Origin: Sulfurovum sp. UBA4779
GTDB lineage: Bacteria > Campylobacterota > Campylobacteria > Campylobacterales > Sulfurovaceae
Direction of reading: 5' to 3'
Assembly (NCBI GenBank): GCA_002403155.1
Contig: DHHF01000008.1
Coordinates: 366,303 to 430,302, forward strand
Length of the DNA: 64,000 nt
How positions within the stretch are numbered: the stretch's first letter is position 1; every line of letters starts with the position of its first letter. Of the stretch, positions 50,548 through 59,068 are shown piece by piece. The notes beneath the pieces were generated by a model that was not told where the DNA came from, made no database searches, and saw nothing but the letters and a program-made list of their open reading frames with translations. The position numbers and the translations under genes were made by a program.

Positions 50548-50595
50548 GATAATTATTATCTTAAATGATTTATTTTTATGTTATAATGATTATCC
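50548..50595 (+). promoter_or_regulatory. PerR/Fur-like boxes and promoter of the superoxide reductase gene
   Basis: TTATAATGATTATCC at 50581-50595 matches the TTATAATnATTATAA box described for PerR/Fur proteins in 13 of 15 positions and contains the -10 hexamer TATAAT (50582-50587). A second perfect palindrome GATAATTATTATC lies at 50548-50560. A metal-dependent repressor bound here would block the promoter. Confidence 0.65.
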
Positions 50596-50617
50596 AATAA
50601 AAGACAAAGGAAAAATC

Positions 50618-51040
50618 ATGCCAAAAATCAATAAATATGTAGATATCGACACCGTAGAGAGAGAGGCAAAAAAAGACCTTATCGACAGACACTCTCCTTT
50701 TATCCATTGTGCAAGCACTGCAAAAGCGGGTGAACCGTTTGAAGTCACCGTAAAAATGGGCAACGAATATACCCATCCTGATGATTTTGATCATTATATC
50801 GAGTCTGTGGCGCTTTATAACGGCGATACCTTGTTGGCTAGAGCTACGTATGTTCCAGGAACACTCGGCAATACAAAAGCGCACAATACGACCACTTTTA
50901 CCATCATTCCGACCGGCAAGAAACTCAACCTTGTAGCGCACGGCTACTGTACCAAACACGGCATCTGGGAAGGCACGCCGGTGGAAGTTGCCGTAGAAGA
51001 GCCTGCCAGTACCTGCTGCGGCGGCGGACACTGTTCATAA
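50618..51040 (+). CDS. superoxide reductase (neelaredoxin type)
   Basis: 140 residues. Iron ligands of the SOR active centre can be seen: a His in RHSPFIH, two His in EYTHPDDFDHYI near residue 45-55, and Cys and His in HGYCTKHGIW near 118. There is no desulforedoxin Cys domain at the N-terminus. The last eight residues (CCGGGHCS) form an unusual Cys-rich tail. It would reduce superoxide to hydrogen peroxide in the cytoplasm. A PerR/Fur-like box overlaps its promoter. AAAGGAAAAATC precedes the ATG. Confidence 0.9.
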   Translation: MPKINKYVDIDTVEREAKKDLIDRHSPFIHCASTAKAGEPFEVTVKMGNEYTHPDDFDHYIESVALYNGDTLLARATYVPGTLGNTKAHNTTTFTIIPTGKKLNLVAHGYCTKHGIWEGTPVEVAVEEPASTCCGGGHCS

Positions 51041-51045
51041 TCTGC

Positions 51046-51080
51046 AAATAGGGCTTTAATGCCCTATTTAGGCTTTTTTT
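51046..51080 (+). terminator. intrinsic terminator after the superoxide reductase gene
   Basis: AAATAGGGC and GCCCTATTT form a perfect 9-bp stem (51046-51054, 51061-51069) with a 6-base loop and a T-run at 51074-51080. Confidence 0.85.
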
Positions 51081-51148
51081 GCTAAAAATAGTGCCTTTTG
51101 GCTAAATTCAATATAAAAAACAATAAAGTGTTATTGTGTCCTATCTTC

Positions 51149-51679
51149 TTATTTCCCCAGCCCGAACACATTTGAAAGTGTATTGATATAGTTAAAGTAC
51201 CCGGTGATCGCTACGGCTTCTACGATCTGGCTATCGCTCCACCCTATCGCTTTGAGCGCATCTATCTCTTCTTTGAGGATTTTGTAATTATCCTTGCGCG
51301 ATGCTTTGATACAGAAGTTCAACAATGCCTTCTCTTTGCCTTCTACATGCATCGCATCCACTCCCTGCAGTATCTCTTCGATCTGCTCTTCGCTTAACCC
51401 CAGCATCGCTGCAATGCTTTTGTGTACATCCACGCACATGCTGCATCCGTTTTCTTTGGAGATCAAAAGGGCTATCGCTTCTTTGATAACATACGGAAGC
51501 GTTGTTTTGTTGAGCAAATACCCCTGCACCATCCCATCCGTTGCAAAATAGACTTTTTCATCTACTGCCATCAGTTTAAATATCTCCCCAAGTTGGCCGG
51601 TTTTTTCCAAAATCGGCCGTGCTTTTTCTTGGATCGCAGGTGACATTGCTTCAAATTCCGGTAATTGTATATGTGCCAT
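51149..51679 (-). CDS. AhpD-like carboxymuconolactone decarboxylase family protein
   Basis: 176 residues, all helical. The redox motif CSMCVDVHKS near residue 97 (CxxC-x3-H) is the active site of AhpD-like alkylhydroperoxidases; the first half has the proton-relay Glu in VIKEAIALLIS. It would reduce peroxides using a dithiol cofactor, and it is convergent with the superoxide reductase gene, so both might belong to oxygen defence. AAAGGGCATCG precedes the ATG. Confidence 0.87.
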   Translation of the reverse strand: MAHIQLPEFEAMSPAIQEKARPILEKTGQLGEIFKLMAVDEKVYFATDGMVQGYLLNKTTLPYVIKEAIALLISKENGCSMCVDVHKSIAAMLGLSEEQIEEILQGVDAMHVEGKEKALLNFCIKASRKDNYKILKEEIDALKAIGWSDSQIVEAVAITGYFNYINTLSNVFGLGK

Positions 51680-51884
51680 CGATGCCCTTTCTTATAATAC
51701 TAAATTTATAATTTTAATTATAAGGTATGATTCTTAAATATAAATGCTATAAATAAATTATATACATTAGATTTATAAAATTTCAATACCGCTCTTTCAA
51801 TATCATCATTTTTATTGAAAAAATGAAGAAATACTTTTGAAGTATAAACGTGCGCTCCAAATGATTATCTGCTATAATTTCTTT

Positions 51885-52547
51885 ATGAAAAATCTTAAAA
51901 ATGCACTTTTACTGAAACAACTTTATCAGCTTAAACAGTTGGGTTATCAATACACCGATATCACCCCTTTCAAAGAAGATGATCTGGATTTATCTCTTCC
52001 GGGTACGCTTGTATCATTGCAAAAGCAGGCAAACCAATGCCATCTTTGCGAATTGAGCAAAACTCGCCAAAAAGTTGTATTTGGAGAAGGCAATCCTCAT
52101 GCCGATATCATGTTTGTCGGGGAAGCTCCCGGAGCAGCAGAAGACAGTACAGGAAAGCCGTTTGTGGGACGTTCGGGTGAACTCCTTACCAAAATGATAG
52201 AGAATGTTCTTTATCTTTCGCGCAATGATGTGTATATTGCCAATATCGTCAAATGCCGCCCGCCGGGAAACCGCGAACCTACCCCCAGCGAGGCGTATAC
52301 GTGCAAACCTTATCTGCTCAAACAAATCAAACTGATCAAGCCCAAAATAATCGTGACGCTGGGAAGTACAGCGTATTTTTATCTCACGGGCGATGAAACC
52401 CCTATCGGCAAAGCGAGGGGTTCGGTTTTCAACAAAGAGCATTATATCGTTGTGCCTACATATCATCCAAGCTATTTACTCAGAAATCCTTCTGCCAAAA
52501 AAGAGGCATTTCAAGATTTGTTGAAAATAAAAAGCCTGATGGGTTAA
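51885..52547 (+). CDS. uracil-DNA glycosylase, family 4
   Basis: 220 residues. Family 4 UDG signature: four-Cys iron-sulfur ligands beginning CHLCELSKTRQ near residue 47, motif A VGEAPGAAEDSTGKPFVG near residue 75, and motif B YHPSYLLRNPS near 195. It removes uracil from DNA. The ATG at 51885 is preferred: the upstream 16 codons of the open frame do not match and lack a ribosome site. Next gene is convergent. Confidence 0.9.
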   Translation: MKNLKNALLLKQLYQLKQLGYQYTDITPFKEDDLDLSLPGTLVSLQKQANQCHLCELSKTRQKVVFGEGNPHADIMFVGEAPGAAEDSTGKPFVGRSGELLTKMIENVLYLSRNDVYIANIVKCRPPGNREPTPSEAYTCKPYLLKQIKLIKPKIIVTLGSTAYFYLTGDETPIGKARGSVFNKEHYIVVPTYHPSYLLRNPSAKKEAFQDLLKIKSLMG

Positions 52548-52579
52548 TTTGATTTCATAGTTCTGTCGGTTGTAAAAGT

Positions 52580-52610
52580 GTAAAAAAGAAGGGGCAGCAA
52601 AAGCTGCCCT
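52580..52610 (-). terminator. terminator of the acs gene
   Basis: Leftward, GGGCAGC-TTTT-GCTGCCC forms a 7-bp stem (52592-52598 with 52603-52609), followed by CTTCTTTTTT. It lies nine bases after the acs stop. Confidence 0.8.
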
Positions 52611-52617
52611 TGGAAGA

Positions 52618-54576
52618 TTATAATCGGCAAGATTTCACGATAGATTCGATTTTGCCCACAATAGACGGATCCTCAAGCGTAGAAGTATCTTGTGTAATTT
52701 CTTCGTTTTTAACGATACTTCGTAAAATTCTTCTCATAATTTTACCGCTTCTTGTTTTTGGAAGATCCGGTACAAAGACGATATCGTCACACAGCGCAAT
52801 CGCCCCGATCTCTTTTTTGATGATATTGTTGATCTCTTTGATCAGCTCGATCTCTTCAGCCAAAGTGTCTTCTGCTTTAAGCACGATATAGGCAAAGATC
52901 CCCTCACCTTTGATCGGGTGTGGTTTTCCTACGACGGCCACTGCTGCAACATTTGGATGTTTTTTAATCGCTGCTTCTACTTCCGCCGTTCCCATTCGGT
53001 GGCCGGAAACATTGATAACGTCATCCGTTCTTCCGGTGATAGTGATATAGTTATCTTCGTCTACCATTGCACCATCGCCTGTAAAGTAAACCGGTTTGCC
53101 GTCTTTTTTGCAGTCTCCAAAATAGGATTTTACAAATCTTTCAGGATCACCCCAAATGGTTCTGATCATACTTGGCCATGGCCTTGTAATGCACATAAAG
53201 CCTTTTTCTCCCACCGGTGTAGGATGGCCTTCTTCATCAATGACTTCTGCTATGATCCCCGGAAGCGGGAATGTTGCGCATGCAGGTTTGATAGGGGTTG
53301 CTCCCGGAAGCGGAGAGATCATATGCCCGCCGGTTTCTGTCTGCCAATACGTGTCTACTATCGCACATTTTCCGCCCCCGATCTCTTCATAATACCACTT
53401 CCATGCCGCAGGATCGATCGGCTCTCCGACGGTTCCCAAAACTCTAAGAGAACTTAGATCATATTTTTTAGGTTCATGTTCGCCTGTTTTATGAAGCAGC
53501 CTGATAGCCGTAGGTGCCGTGTAGAATTGGTTGATCTGATACTCTTCCACCATTTTCCAGCATCTGCCCGCGTCAGGGAATGTAGGAACACCCTCAAACA
53601 TGATCGTAGTTGCGCCCGCTGCCAACGGTCCGTAAACGATATAGGTATGTCCGGTAATCCAGCCCACATCCGCCGTACACCAATAGGTATCGTTTTCTTT
53701 AAGGTCAAATACCCATTCCATAGTCATTTGTGCCCATAGGATATATCCGGCGCTTGAATGTTGAACCCCTTTCGGTTTTCCGGTACTGCCTGATGTATAC
53801 AGCAAGAAAAGAGGATCTTCGCTCTCCATTGGGACGGCTTCGCATTTGGATGATTCATTTTTTACCAGTTCGTTATAGGCATAGTCTCGTCCGGCTTCCC
53901 AATGGATCTCTTCGCCGTTTCGCTCTACCACACACACAGCTTTTACACATTCGCATCCGCTGCTTAACGCCTCATCTACAACCGGCTTCAGCATATACGG
54001 GTTGCCTTTTCTGTAAGCGCCGTCTGCCGTTACTACAAGTTTTGCCTGGGCATCTATAATCCTGTCTCTCAATGCTTCGGCACTGAAACCGCCAAATACA
54101 ACAGAGTGGATCGCCCCTATCTTTGCACAAGCAAGCATGCTGATTGCAGCTTCAGGAATCATCGGCATATAAAGCACTACCCTATCGCCCTTGGTGATAC
54201 CGAATTGATTTTTAAACATATTGGCCGTTCTGTTGACTTCGTAGGCAAGCTCTCTATAGGTAAGTATTTTTTGGTCGCCGTTGTCCCCTTCAAAGATAAT
54301 AGCCGCTTTATTTTTGCGTGTTGCCAAATGCCGATCGATACATTGGTGTGCTACATTGAGCTGTCCACCTTCAAACCACTTGTAAAAGGGTGCTTCGCTT
54401 TCATTGAGTACCGTATCAAACGGTTTAAACCAATCAATTTTTTCTTTTGCGTAACTACCCCAAAACCCTTCATAGTCTTCTTTTGCTTTGTTCATCAAGG
54501 CATGGTATTCATCCATACTTTTAATGGCAGCAGTTGAAGCATATTGTGGATTTGGTTGATAGATCTCTTGTAACAT
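52618..54576 (-). CDS. acs: acetyl-CoA synthetase
   Basis: 652 residues, AMP-forming acetate:CoA ligase. Adenylate-forming motif LLYTSGSTGKPKGVQHSSAG near residue 260, TYWQTETGG near 415, and the C-terminal KTRSGKIMRRILRS near 605, whose Lys is the acetylation-controlled catalytic residue. It lets the cell use acetate and is the last gene of the locus formed with ActP and the two-component system. ATTATTTTCTCC-type spacing (AGGAGAAAATAA) precedes the ATG. Confidence 0.95.
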   Translation of the reverse strand: MLQEIYQPNPQYASTAAIKSMDEYHALMNKAKEDYEGFWGSYAKEKIDWFKPFDTVLNESEAPFYKWFEGGQLNVAHQCIDRHLATRKNKAAIIFEGDNGDQKILTYRELAYEVNRTANMFKNQFGITKGDRVVLYMPMIPEAAISMLACAKIGAIHSVVFGGFSAEALRDRIIDAQAKLVVTADGAYRKGNPYMLKPVVDEALSSGCECVKAVCVVERNGEEIHWEAGRDYAYNELVKNESSKCEAVPMESEDPLFLLYTSGSTGKPKGVQHSSAGYILWAQMTMEWVFDLKENDTYWCTADVGWITGHTYIVYGPLAAGATTIMFEGVPTFPDAGRCWKMVEEYQINQFYTAPTAIRLLHKTGEHEPKKYDLSSLRVLGTVGEPIDPAAWKWYYEEIGGGKCAIVDTYWQTETGGHMISPLPGATPIKPACATFPLPGIIAEVIDEEGHPTPVGEKGFMCITRPWPSMIRTIWGDPERFVKSYFGDCKKDGKPVYFTGDGAMVDEDNYITITGRTDDVINVSGHRMGTAEVEAAIKKHPNVAAVAVVGKPHPIKGEGIFAYIVLKAEDTLAEEIELIKEINNIIKKEIGAIALCDDIVFVPDLPKTRSGKIMRRILRSIVKNEEITQDTSTLEDPSIVGKIESIVKSCRL

Positions 54577-54589
54577 TTATTTTCTCCTA

Positions 54590-55207
54590 TTATTTTAGTT
54601 TAGTTGTATGTTTTAATTTTAAATACATCATGGCTGTCATGACTGCATCATTGAGCGCGTCATGCGCCTTTAGCCTTGGCAGCGCCAAATTTTCCACTAT
54701 TGTATCAAACCTTAAGTCTATATTTCCTTGAGGGATAGTGGAAATTTTCTTATCATAGTAAAGTGCCGATACCTCCTCTTGTTTGTTGGGTAATGTGATT
54801 GCGAACATTTTTTTGGTATATTTATTGATCATTGCAATGTCAAATTCCAGATAATATCCCGCGAGCGTTCTGTTTTGAATAAAATACAAAAATGATTCAA
54901 TCGCCTCTTCGATCGTCACTGCACTGTGAAGATCGCAATTTCTGATCTGGTGGATCTTGATGCTTTCGTGGGCTATCCCCTCTTTTTGCTGCACGTAAAG
55001 ATGCAATGCCTGATCGGTAAGGATTTTATCGCCCTTTATTTTGACCGCACCGATCGAGACGATATGGTCTTTTTGCGGGTCCAGTCCCGTCGTTTCGCAA
55101 TCAAAAACAACTACTTCGTCACTAGGGACTTTTTCATCAAACAAAAAAGCAAAACGCTCATCGTTTAAATGTTTGCGGTTCCATCTGCGTTTTAGTTTTT
55201 CAAACAT
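54590..55207 (-). CDS. DnaQ-like 3'-5' exonuclease
   Basis: 205 residues, DEDDh family: ExoI VVFDCETTGLDPQ near residue 33, ExoII TLAGYYLEFDIAMINKY near 110 and ExoIII HDALNDAVMTAMM near 177. It resembles the exonuclease often found next to DUF294 genes in acetate loci of Gram-negative bacteria. Its ATG shares one base with the stop of the DUF294 gene (TAATG), so translation is coupled. Confidence 0.88.
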   Translation of the reverse strand: MFEKLKRRWNRKHLNDERFAFLFDEKVPSDEVVVFDCETTGLDPQKDHIVSIGAVKIKGDKILTDQALHLYVQQKEGIAHESIKIHQIRNCDLHSAVTIEEAIESFLYFIQNRTLAGYYLEFDIAMINKYTKKMFAITLPNKQEEVSALYYDKKISTIPQGNIDLRFDTIVENLALPRLKAHDALNDAVMTAMMYLKLKHTTKLK

Positions 55208-57036
55208 TATCCCACCATTGAAAGATGAAAATGATAACTGATCATCTTTTTAAACGAATCAACACTTTTGATGGCCTCTTTAAGCAAATCGCGCTCCAAT
55301 TTTCCTATCTCAACGATAGAAATATAATTGTCGACCTTTTTTCCTTTTGCCAATTTTTCCAATTGTGAATGAAGTCTTAAGCTGTTGATCACTTCAAATG
55401 CTTCGATCAATTCGCTGGCATCTTCTTTGCTCATAAATCCGATATCGTTTAACGCTTTGATGCGCAAAATGGTATTGGTCGGTTCGATTGCATGTTCAAG
55501 AGCCAAAGTGCGCACTCCATGGATCAGTGCAAAAAGTGCGCCTTTTTTGATGTCTATTTCATTTTGATGCTCTTTGGCGCCTGTGACAAATCGTGAAAAA
55601 AATCCCAATGCGGATTCAAAATACTCAACAGGTTTTGCAAAATAAGCCAATATGTTTGGGTATTCTCTTGTTTTTGCTATGAGGTACTCGCGAAGCCGGG
55701 TGTGCAGATCTTTCTCTCCGGCTATTGCTGCAGAATCAAACAAAATCGCCATGTTGATCAAACTTTCGCCGTTTTGATGGTCTATCCACTTGTTTATGTC
55801 TTCCTTGTAGCCGCCAAGAGATTTGCACCACTGCGGATTGATCACCATGACATTGCCGCTGCAGCGGGGAAACCCTATCTGATCCAAAGCAAGGATAAAA
55901 TGCTGCGTTACCTCTTCAATATTATCGGGCATAAACCCCTCTTCAAAAATCAAAGCATTGTCCTGGTCTGTCCGCAAGATTTGTTCTCCTCTTCCTTCGC
56001 TCCCCAGTAAAACCAATGCGCATTTATCATGCCAGGATTTTGGAAAAATCATCTCAAAGAGCTTGATATACATTTTTTTATTGATTTCAGAAACCAATTT
56101 CGCAATATATCGGCTCTTGACACCTTTGGCATGCAAGGCGCTGATCATGATCTCTACTCTTTTTGCTGCATCTATCACCGCTTCAAGCGAAGATGCTTTT
56201 TCCATTTGCGCGGCAATGAGGTGGGATTGGTTGGAGAAAAAACTCAACAGGTCAATAAGCTCCAACACCCCCAGCACTTTGCCCTCTTTGTCCAAGACAG
56301 GAAGATGCTTGATCGTATGCTCCGTCATTAAAAGCAAAATATTAAAAAGCAGTTCTCCCTCTTCGATAGAGATCACAGGATAGCTTTGGATATCTGAAAG
56401 AGACAGCAGGTTTTTGCTTTGTTGATGTAAAATATAATATCTCAAATCCGCATCCGTAACGATCCCGTATCCCTGCGGATTTTTGACGATTACAGAAGCG
56501 GCATTGTATGCTTCCATTTGTTTGAGCGATTCGATAATGGGCATATCGGAAGGCAAAATGCATGCTTCGTGCAAAATACTTTTATCGACCCTTGCCATCA
56601 TCAGATCGCTCATTGCAGCATATTCACGCTTTTCTTTAAGCATTTCAAAACGCTCGACAATCGATGAAAAAAAGTAATCTTTAAACGCTTTATTTGCTGC
56701 GCAGAGTTTTAAAAACGTCTCATGGCTGATTTCATAGCAAATGAGCTCTTCGGTGACTTTGTACCGATACAAAGAAGCTTCATTTTTGAGAAGTTCAATA
56801 CCCCCAAACACATCATGTATCCGGTACACATCTATGAGTTCATCCTCATGGTTATTGACTTCAACCATCCCTTTAATAATGACAAACAATTTATCAAAAA
56901 AAGTGTGAGGCTCTATGAGGATGGTGTCATTGGGATAGTAGGCAATTTGCGCATTGTGTTCTATGGCAGCAAACGAAGTTTTATCTAAAAAAGAAAACGG
57001 CGGATGTGCCTTGAGTGTTTCCAGTAGTGCAATCAT
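55207..57036 (-). CDS. cNMP/CBS/DUF294 nucleotidyltransferase-like protein
   Basis: 609 residues. Order: cyclic-nucleotide-binding-like domain (about 10-130), a pair of CBS domains (about 150-275), the DUF294 nucleotidyltransferase domain with GSEGRGEQ and DQDNAL near 345-360, and the DUF294 C-terminal helical domain (460-600). This is the GlnE/GlnD-like UTase core, but the substrate protein is unknown. Its place between acs and actP suggests control of acetate flow or of ActP. The ATG at 57036 has AGGA eight bases upstream; the open frame begins with a TTG two codons earlier. Confidence 0.88.
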   Translation of the reverse strand: MIALLETLKAHPPFSFLDKTSFAAIEHNAQIAYYPNDTILIEPHTFFDKLFVIIKGMVEVNNHEDELIDVYRIHDVFGGIELLKNEASLYRYKVTEELICYEISHETFLKLCAANKAFKDYFFSSIVERFEMLKEKREYAAMSDLMMARVDKSILHEACILPSDMPIIESLKQMEAYNAASVIVKNPQGYGIVTDADLRYYILHQQSKNLLSLSDIQSYPVISIEEGELLFNILLLMTEHTIKHLPVLDKEGKVLGVLELIDLLSFFSNQSHLIAAQMEKASSLEAVIDAAKRVEIMISALHAKGVKSRYIAKLVSEINKKMYIKLFEMIFPKSWHDKCALVLLGSEGRGEQILRTDQDNALIFEEGFMPDNIEEVTQHFILALDQIGFPRCSGNVMVINPQWCKSLGGYKEDINKWIDHQNGESLINMAILFDSAAIAGEKDLHTRLREYLIAKTREYPNILAYFAKPVEYFESALGFFSRFVTGAKEHQNEIDIKKGALFALIHGVRTLALEHAIEPTNTILRIKALNDIGFMSKEDASELIEAFEVINSLRLHSQLEKLAKGKKVDNYISIVEIGKLERDLLKEAIKSVDSFKKMISYHFHLSMVG

Positions 57037-57054
57037 ATGCAATTTCCTATCGCC

Positions 57055-57074
57055 AAAGCCGCAAAAGCGGCTTT
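57055..57074 (-). terminator. hairpin between actP and the DUF294 gene
   Basis: AAAGCCGC-AAAA-GCGGCTTT is a perfect 8-bp stem with a 4-base loop in the 54-base gap. The poor T-run suggests partial termination or mRNA processing, so that downstream genes are expressed less than actP. Confidence 0.45.
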
Positions 57075-57090
57075 GTATGCTTTTTGGGAT

Positions 57091-58740
57091 TTAGTGTGCT
57101 GATGCACCTTCTGCTCCAATGCCGGTTTGAGATCTGACATCCTGTGCCTCAAATGCTTCGATTTCAGCTTGAGCATCCGCACTTTTATCGGTTGCCGAGA
57201 AGAACCAGATACCGATAAACGCTACTGTCACAGAAAAGAGTGCCGGATATTTGTTCGGGAATATCGGTGCAGCATTGCCAAGTACGTCAACCCATACAGT
57301 CGGCCCGAGGATTACAAGGATGATTGCCGTTGCAAGCCCGAGGCTTCCGCCTATTACCGCACCGCGTGTGGTCAGCTTTTTCCAGAACATCGAAAGGAAC
57401 AATACCGGGAAGTTAGCCGATGCAGCGATCGCAAATGCCAAACCGACCATGAATGCGATGTTTTGCTTTTCAAAAGCAATACCAAGGAAGATTGCTACGA
57501 TACCAAGCGCCAATGTTGCCATTTTGGAGATTTTCATCTCTTGATTTTCATCGACTTTGCCTCTTTTGAATACATTTGCATAAAGGTCATGGGAAATTGC
57601 CGAAGCACCCGCAAGCGTAAGCCCTGAAACCACCGCCAAAATCGTAGCGAATGCAACTGCTGAGATAAATCCAAGGAAGAAGTTGCCTCCTACTGCATGC
57701 GATAGGTGGACTGCCGCCATATTGTTACCGCCGATCAACGCTTTTGCCGCATCAAGGTACGTGGGGTTTGTGGATACAAGTACGATCGCACCAAAACCGA
57801 TAACAAACGTCAGGATGTAGAAATATCCGATGAAGCCGGTCGCATAGAAAACAGATTTTCTTGCTTCTTTTGCATCCGCAACGGTAAAGAATCTCATCAA
57901 AATATGCGGCAAACCTGCTGTACCGAACATCAACGCGATACCCAGAGAAACCGCCGAGATCGGATCGCTGACAAGGGCGCCGGGGCTCATGATCGCTTCG
58001 CCTTTTGCATGCACTTCAACCGCTTTGCTGAAGAATGCTTCCAAAGAAAAACCAAAGTGCGCCAATACCGCCAACGCCATAAACGTTGCGCCGGCAAGCA
58101 GCAATACGGCTTTAACGATCTGTACCCATGTCGTTGCAAGCATTCCGCCGAACGTTACATAAAGGATCATCAAAATACCGACAAGCACAACTGCCCATGA
58201 ATACGGAAGGCCAAACAGCAACTGGATCAACTGCCCTGCGCCTACCATCTGAGCGATCAAATAAAGGATAACCGTTGCAATGGATCCCGTCGCAGCCAAG
58301 CTTCTGATCGGCGTTTGCTTTAAACGGTATGCAGCCACGTCGGCAAAGGTGTATTTTCCAAGGTTTCTCAGTCTTTCAGAAACAAGGAAAAGAATGATCG
58401 GCCAGCCTACAAGGAACCCGATAGAGTAAATAAGCCCGTCATACCCGGAAGCATACACCAGTGCCGAGATCCCAAGAAATGACGCAGCCGACATATAATC
58501 CCCCGCGATCGCCAAACCGTTTTGAAACCCGGTAATGCCCCCGCCGGCAGTATAGAAATCTTTTGCCGTTTTCGTTCTTCTTGCCGCCCAGTACGTGATA
58601 CCCAGCGTACCTGCAACAAATACGAGGAACATGATAATCGCCGAGATGTTCAACGGCTGTTTTTGCACATCGCCTTCCAATGCGCCTGCAGCAAACGCGT
58701 TTGCGCCCAACAACAGCGCCAACCATACAATTCGTTTCAT
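57091..58740 (-). CDS. actP: cation/acetate symporter
   Basis: 549 residues of the sodium:solute symporter family with 13 or so membrane segments and an N-terminal signal sequence (MKRIVWLALLLGANAFAAGA). Family motifs: KDFYTAGGGITGFQNGLAIAGD near residue 60 and the ITGDYMSAASF-type AIAGDYMSAASFLG; RFFTVADAKEARKS near 285. It imports acetate (and other short acids). It follows the small DUF485 protein gene at ten bases. Confidence 0.94.
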   Translation of the reverse strand: MKRIVWLALLLGANAFAAGALEGDVQKQPLNISAIIMFLVFVAGTLGITYWAARRTKTAKDFYTAGGGITGFQNGLAIAGDYMSAASFLGISALVYASGYDGLIYSIGFLVGWPIILFLVSERLRNLGKYTFADVAAYRLKQTPIRSLAATGSIATVILYLIAQMVGAGQLIQLLFGLPYSWAVVLVGILMILYVTFGGMLATTWVQIVKAVLLLAGATFMALAVLAHFGFSLEAFFSKAVEVHAKGEAIMSPGALVSDPISAVSLGIALMFGTAGLPHILMRFFTVADAKEARKSVFYATGFIGYFYILTFVIGFGAIVLVSTNPTYLDAAKALIGGNNMAAVHLSHAVGGNFFLGFISAVAFATILAVVSGLTLAGASAISHDLYANVFKRGKVDENQEMKISKMATLALGIVAIFLGIAFEKQNIAFMVGLAFAIAASANFPVLFLSMFWKKLTTRGAVIGGSLGLATAIILVILGPTVWVDVLGNAAPIFPNKYPALFSVTVAFIGIWFFSATDKSADAQAEIEAFEAQDVRSQTGIGAEGASAH

Positions 58741-58749
58741 AGTCTTCCT

Positions 58750-59055
58750 TTATTTTATTTCGTCTTTGATTTGTTTGGTGAGGTCATCAAACTCACTGTT
58801 TGCTTTTTTTACATACACACCCGTGAGCGCAAAAGCGATAAAAATGATCGCGATCCCTACCGGAATCCCTACCGTAATCACGCCCGAGCCCATTTTGCCT
58901 CCAAGCAATGAAGGATCAAACGCAATCACAAGGATGAAAGCATAATATACAACCAGCATGATGATCGAAAGCGTCCATGCCAAAGAGTTTCTTTTGCTTA
59001 CCAATTCTTGGTATTTGGGGTTATTTTTGATTTGTTCAACCATCTCATGTGTCAT
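58750..59055 (-). CDS. DUF485 membrane protein (YjcH-like)
   Basis: 101 residues. Two membrane segments (LSIIMLVVYYAFILVIAF and ITVGIPVGIAIIFIAFALTG), with a short basic N-terminus and a charged C-terminal helix. DUF485 proteins are almost always encoded next to actP and are thought to assist or stabilise the transporter. Confidence 0.9.
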   Translation of the reverse strand: MTHEMVEQIKNNPKYQELVSKRNSLAWTLSIIMLVVYYAFILVIAFDPSLLGGKMGSGVITVGIPVGIAIIFIAFALTGVYVKKANSEFDDLTKQIKDEIK

Positions 59056-59068
59056 AACGGCTCCTTTA

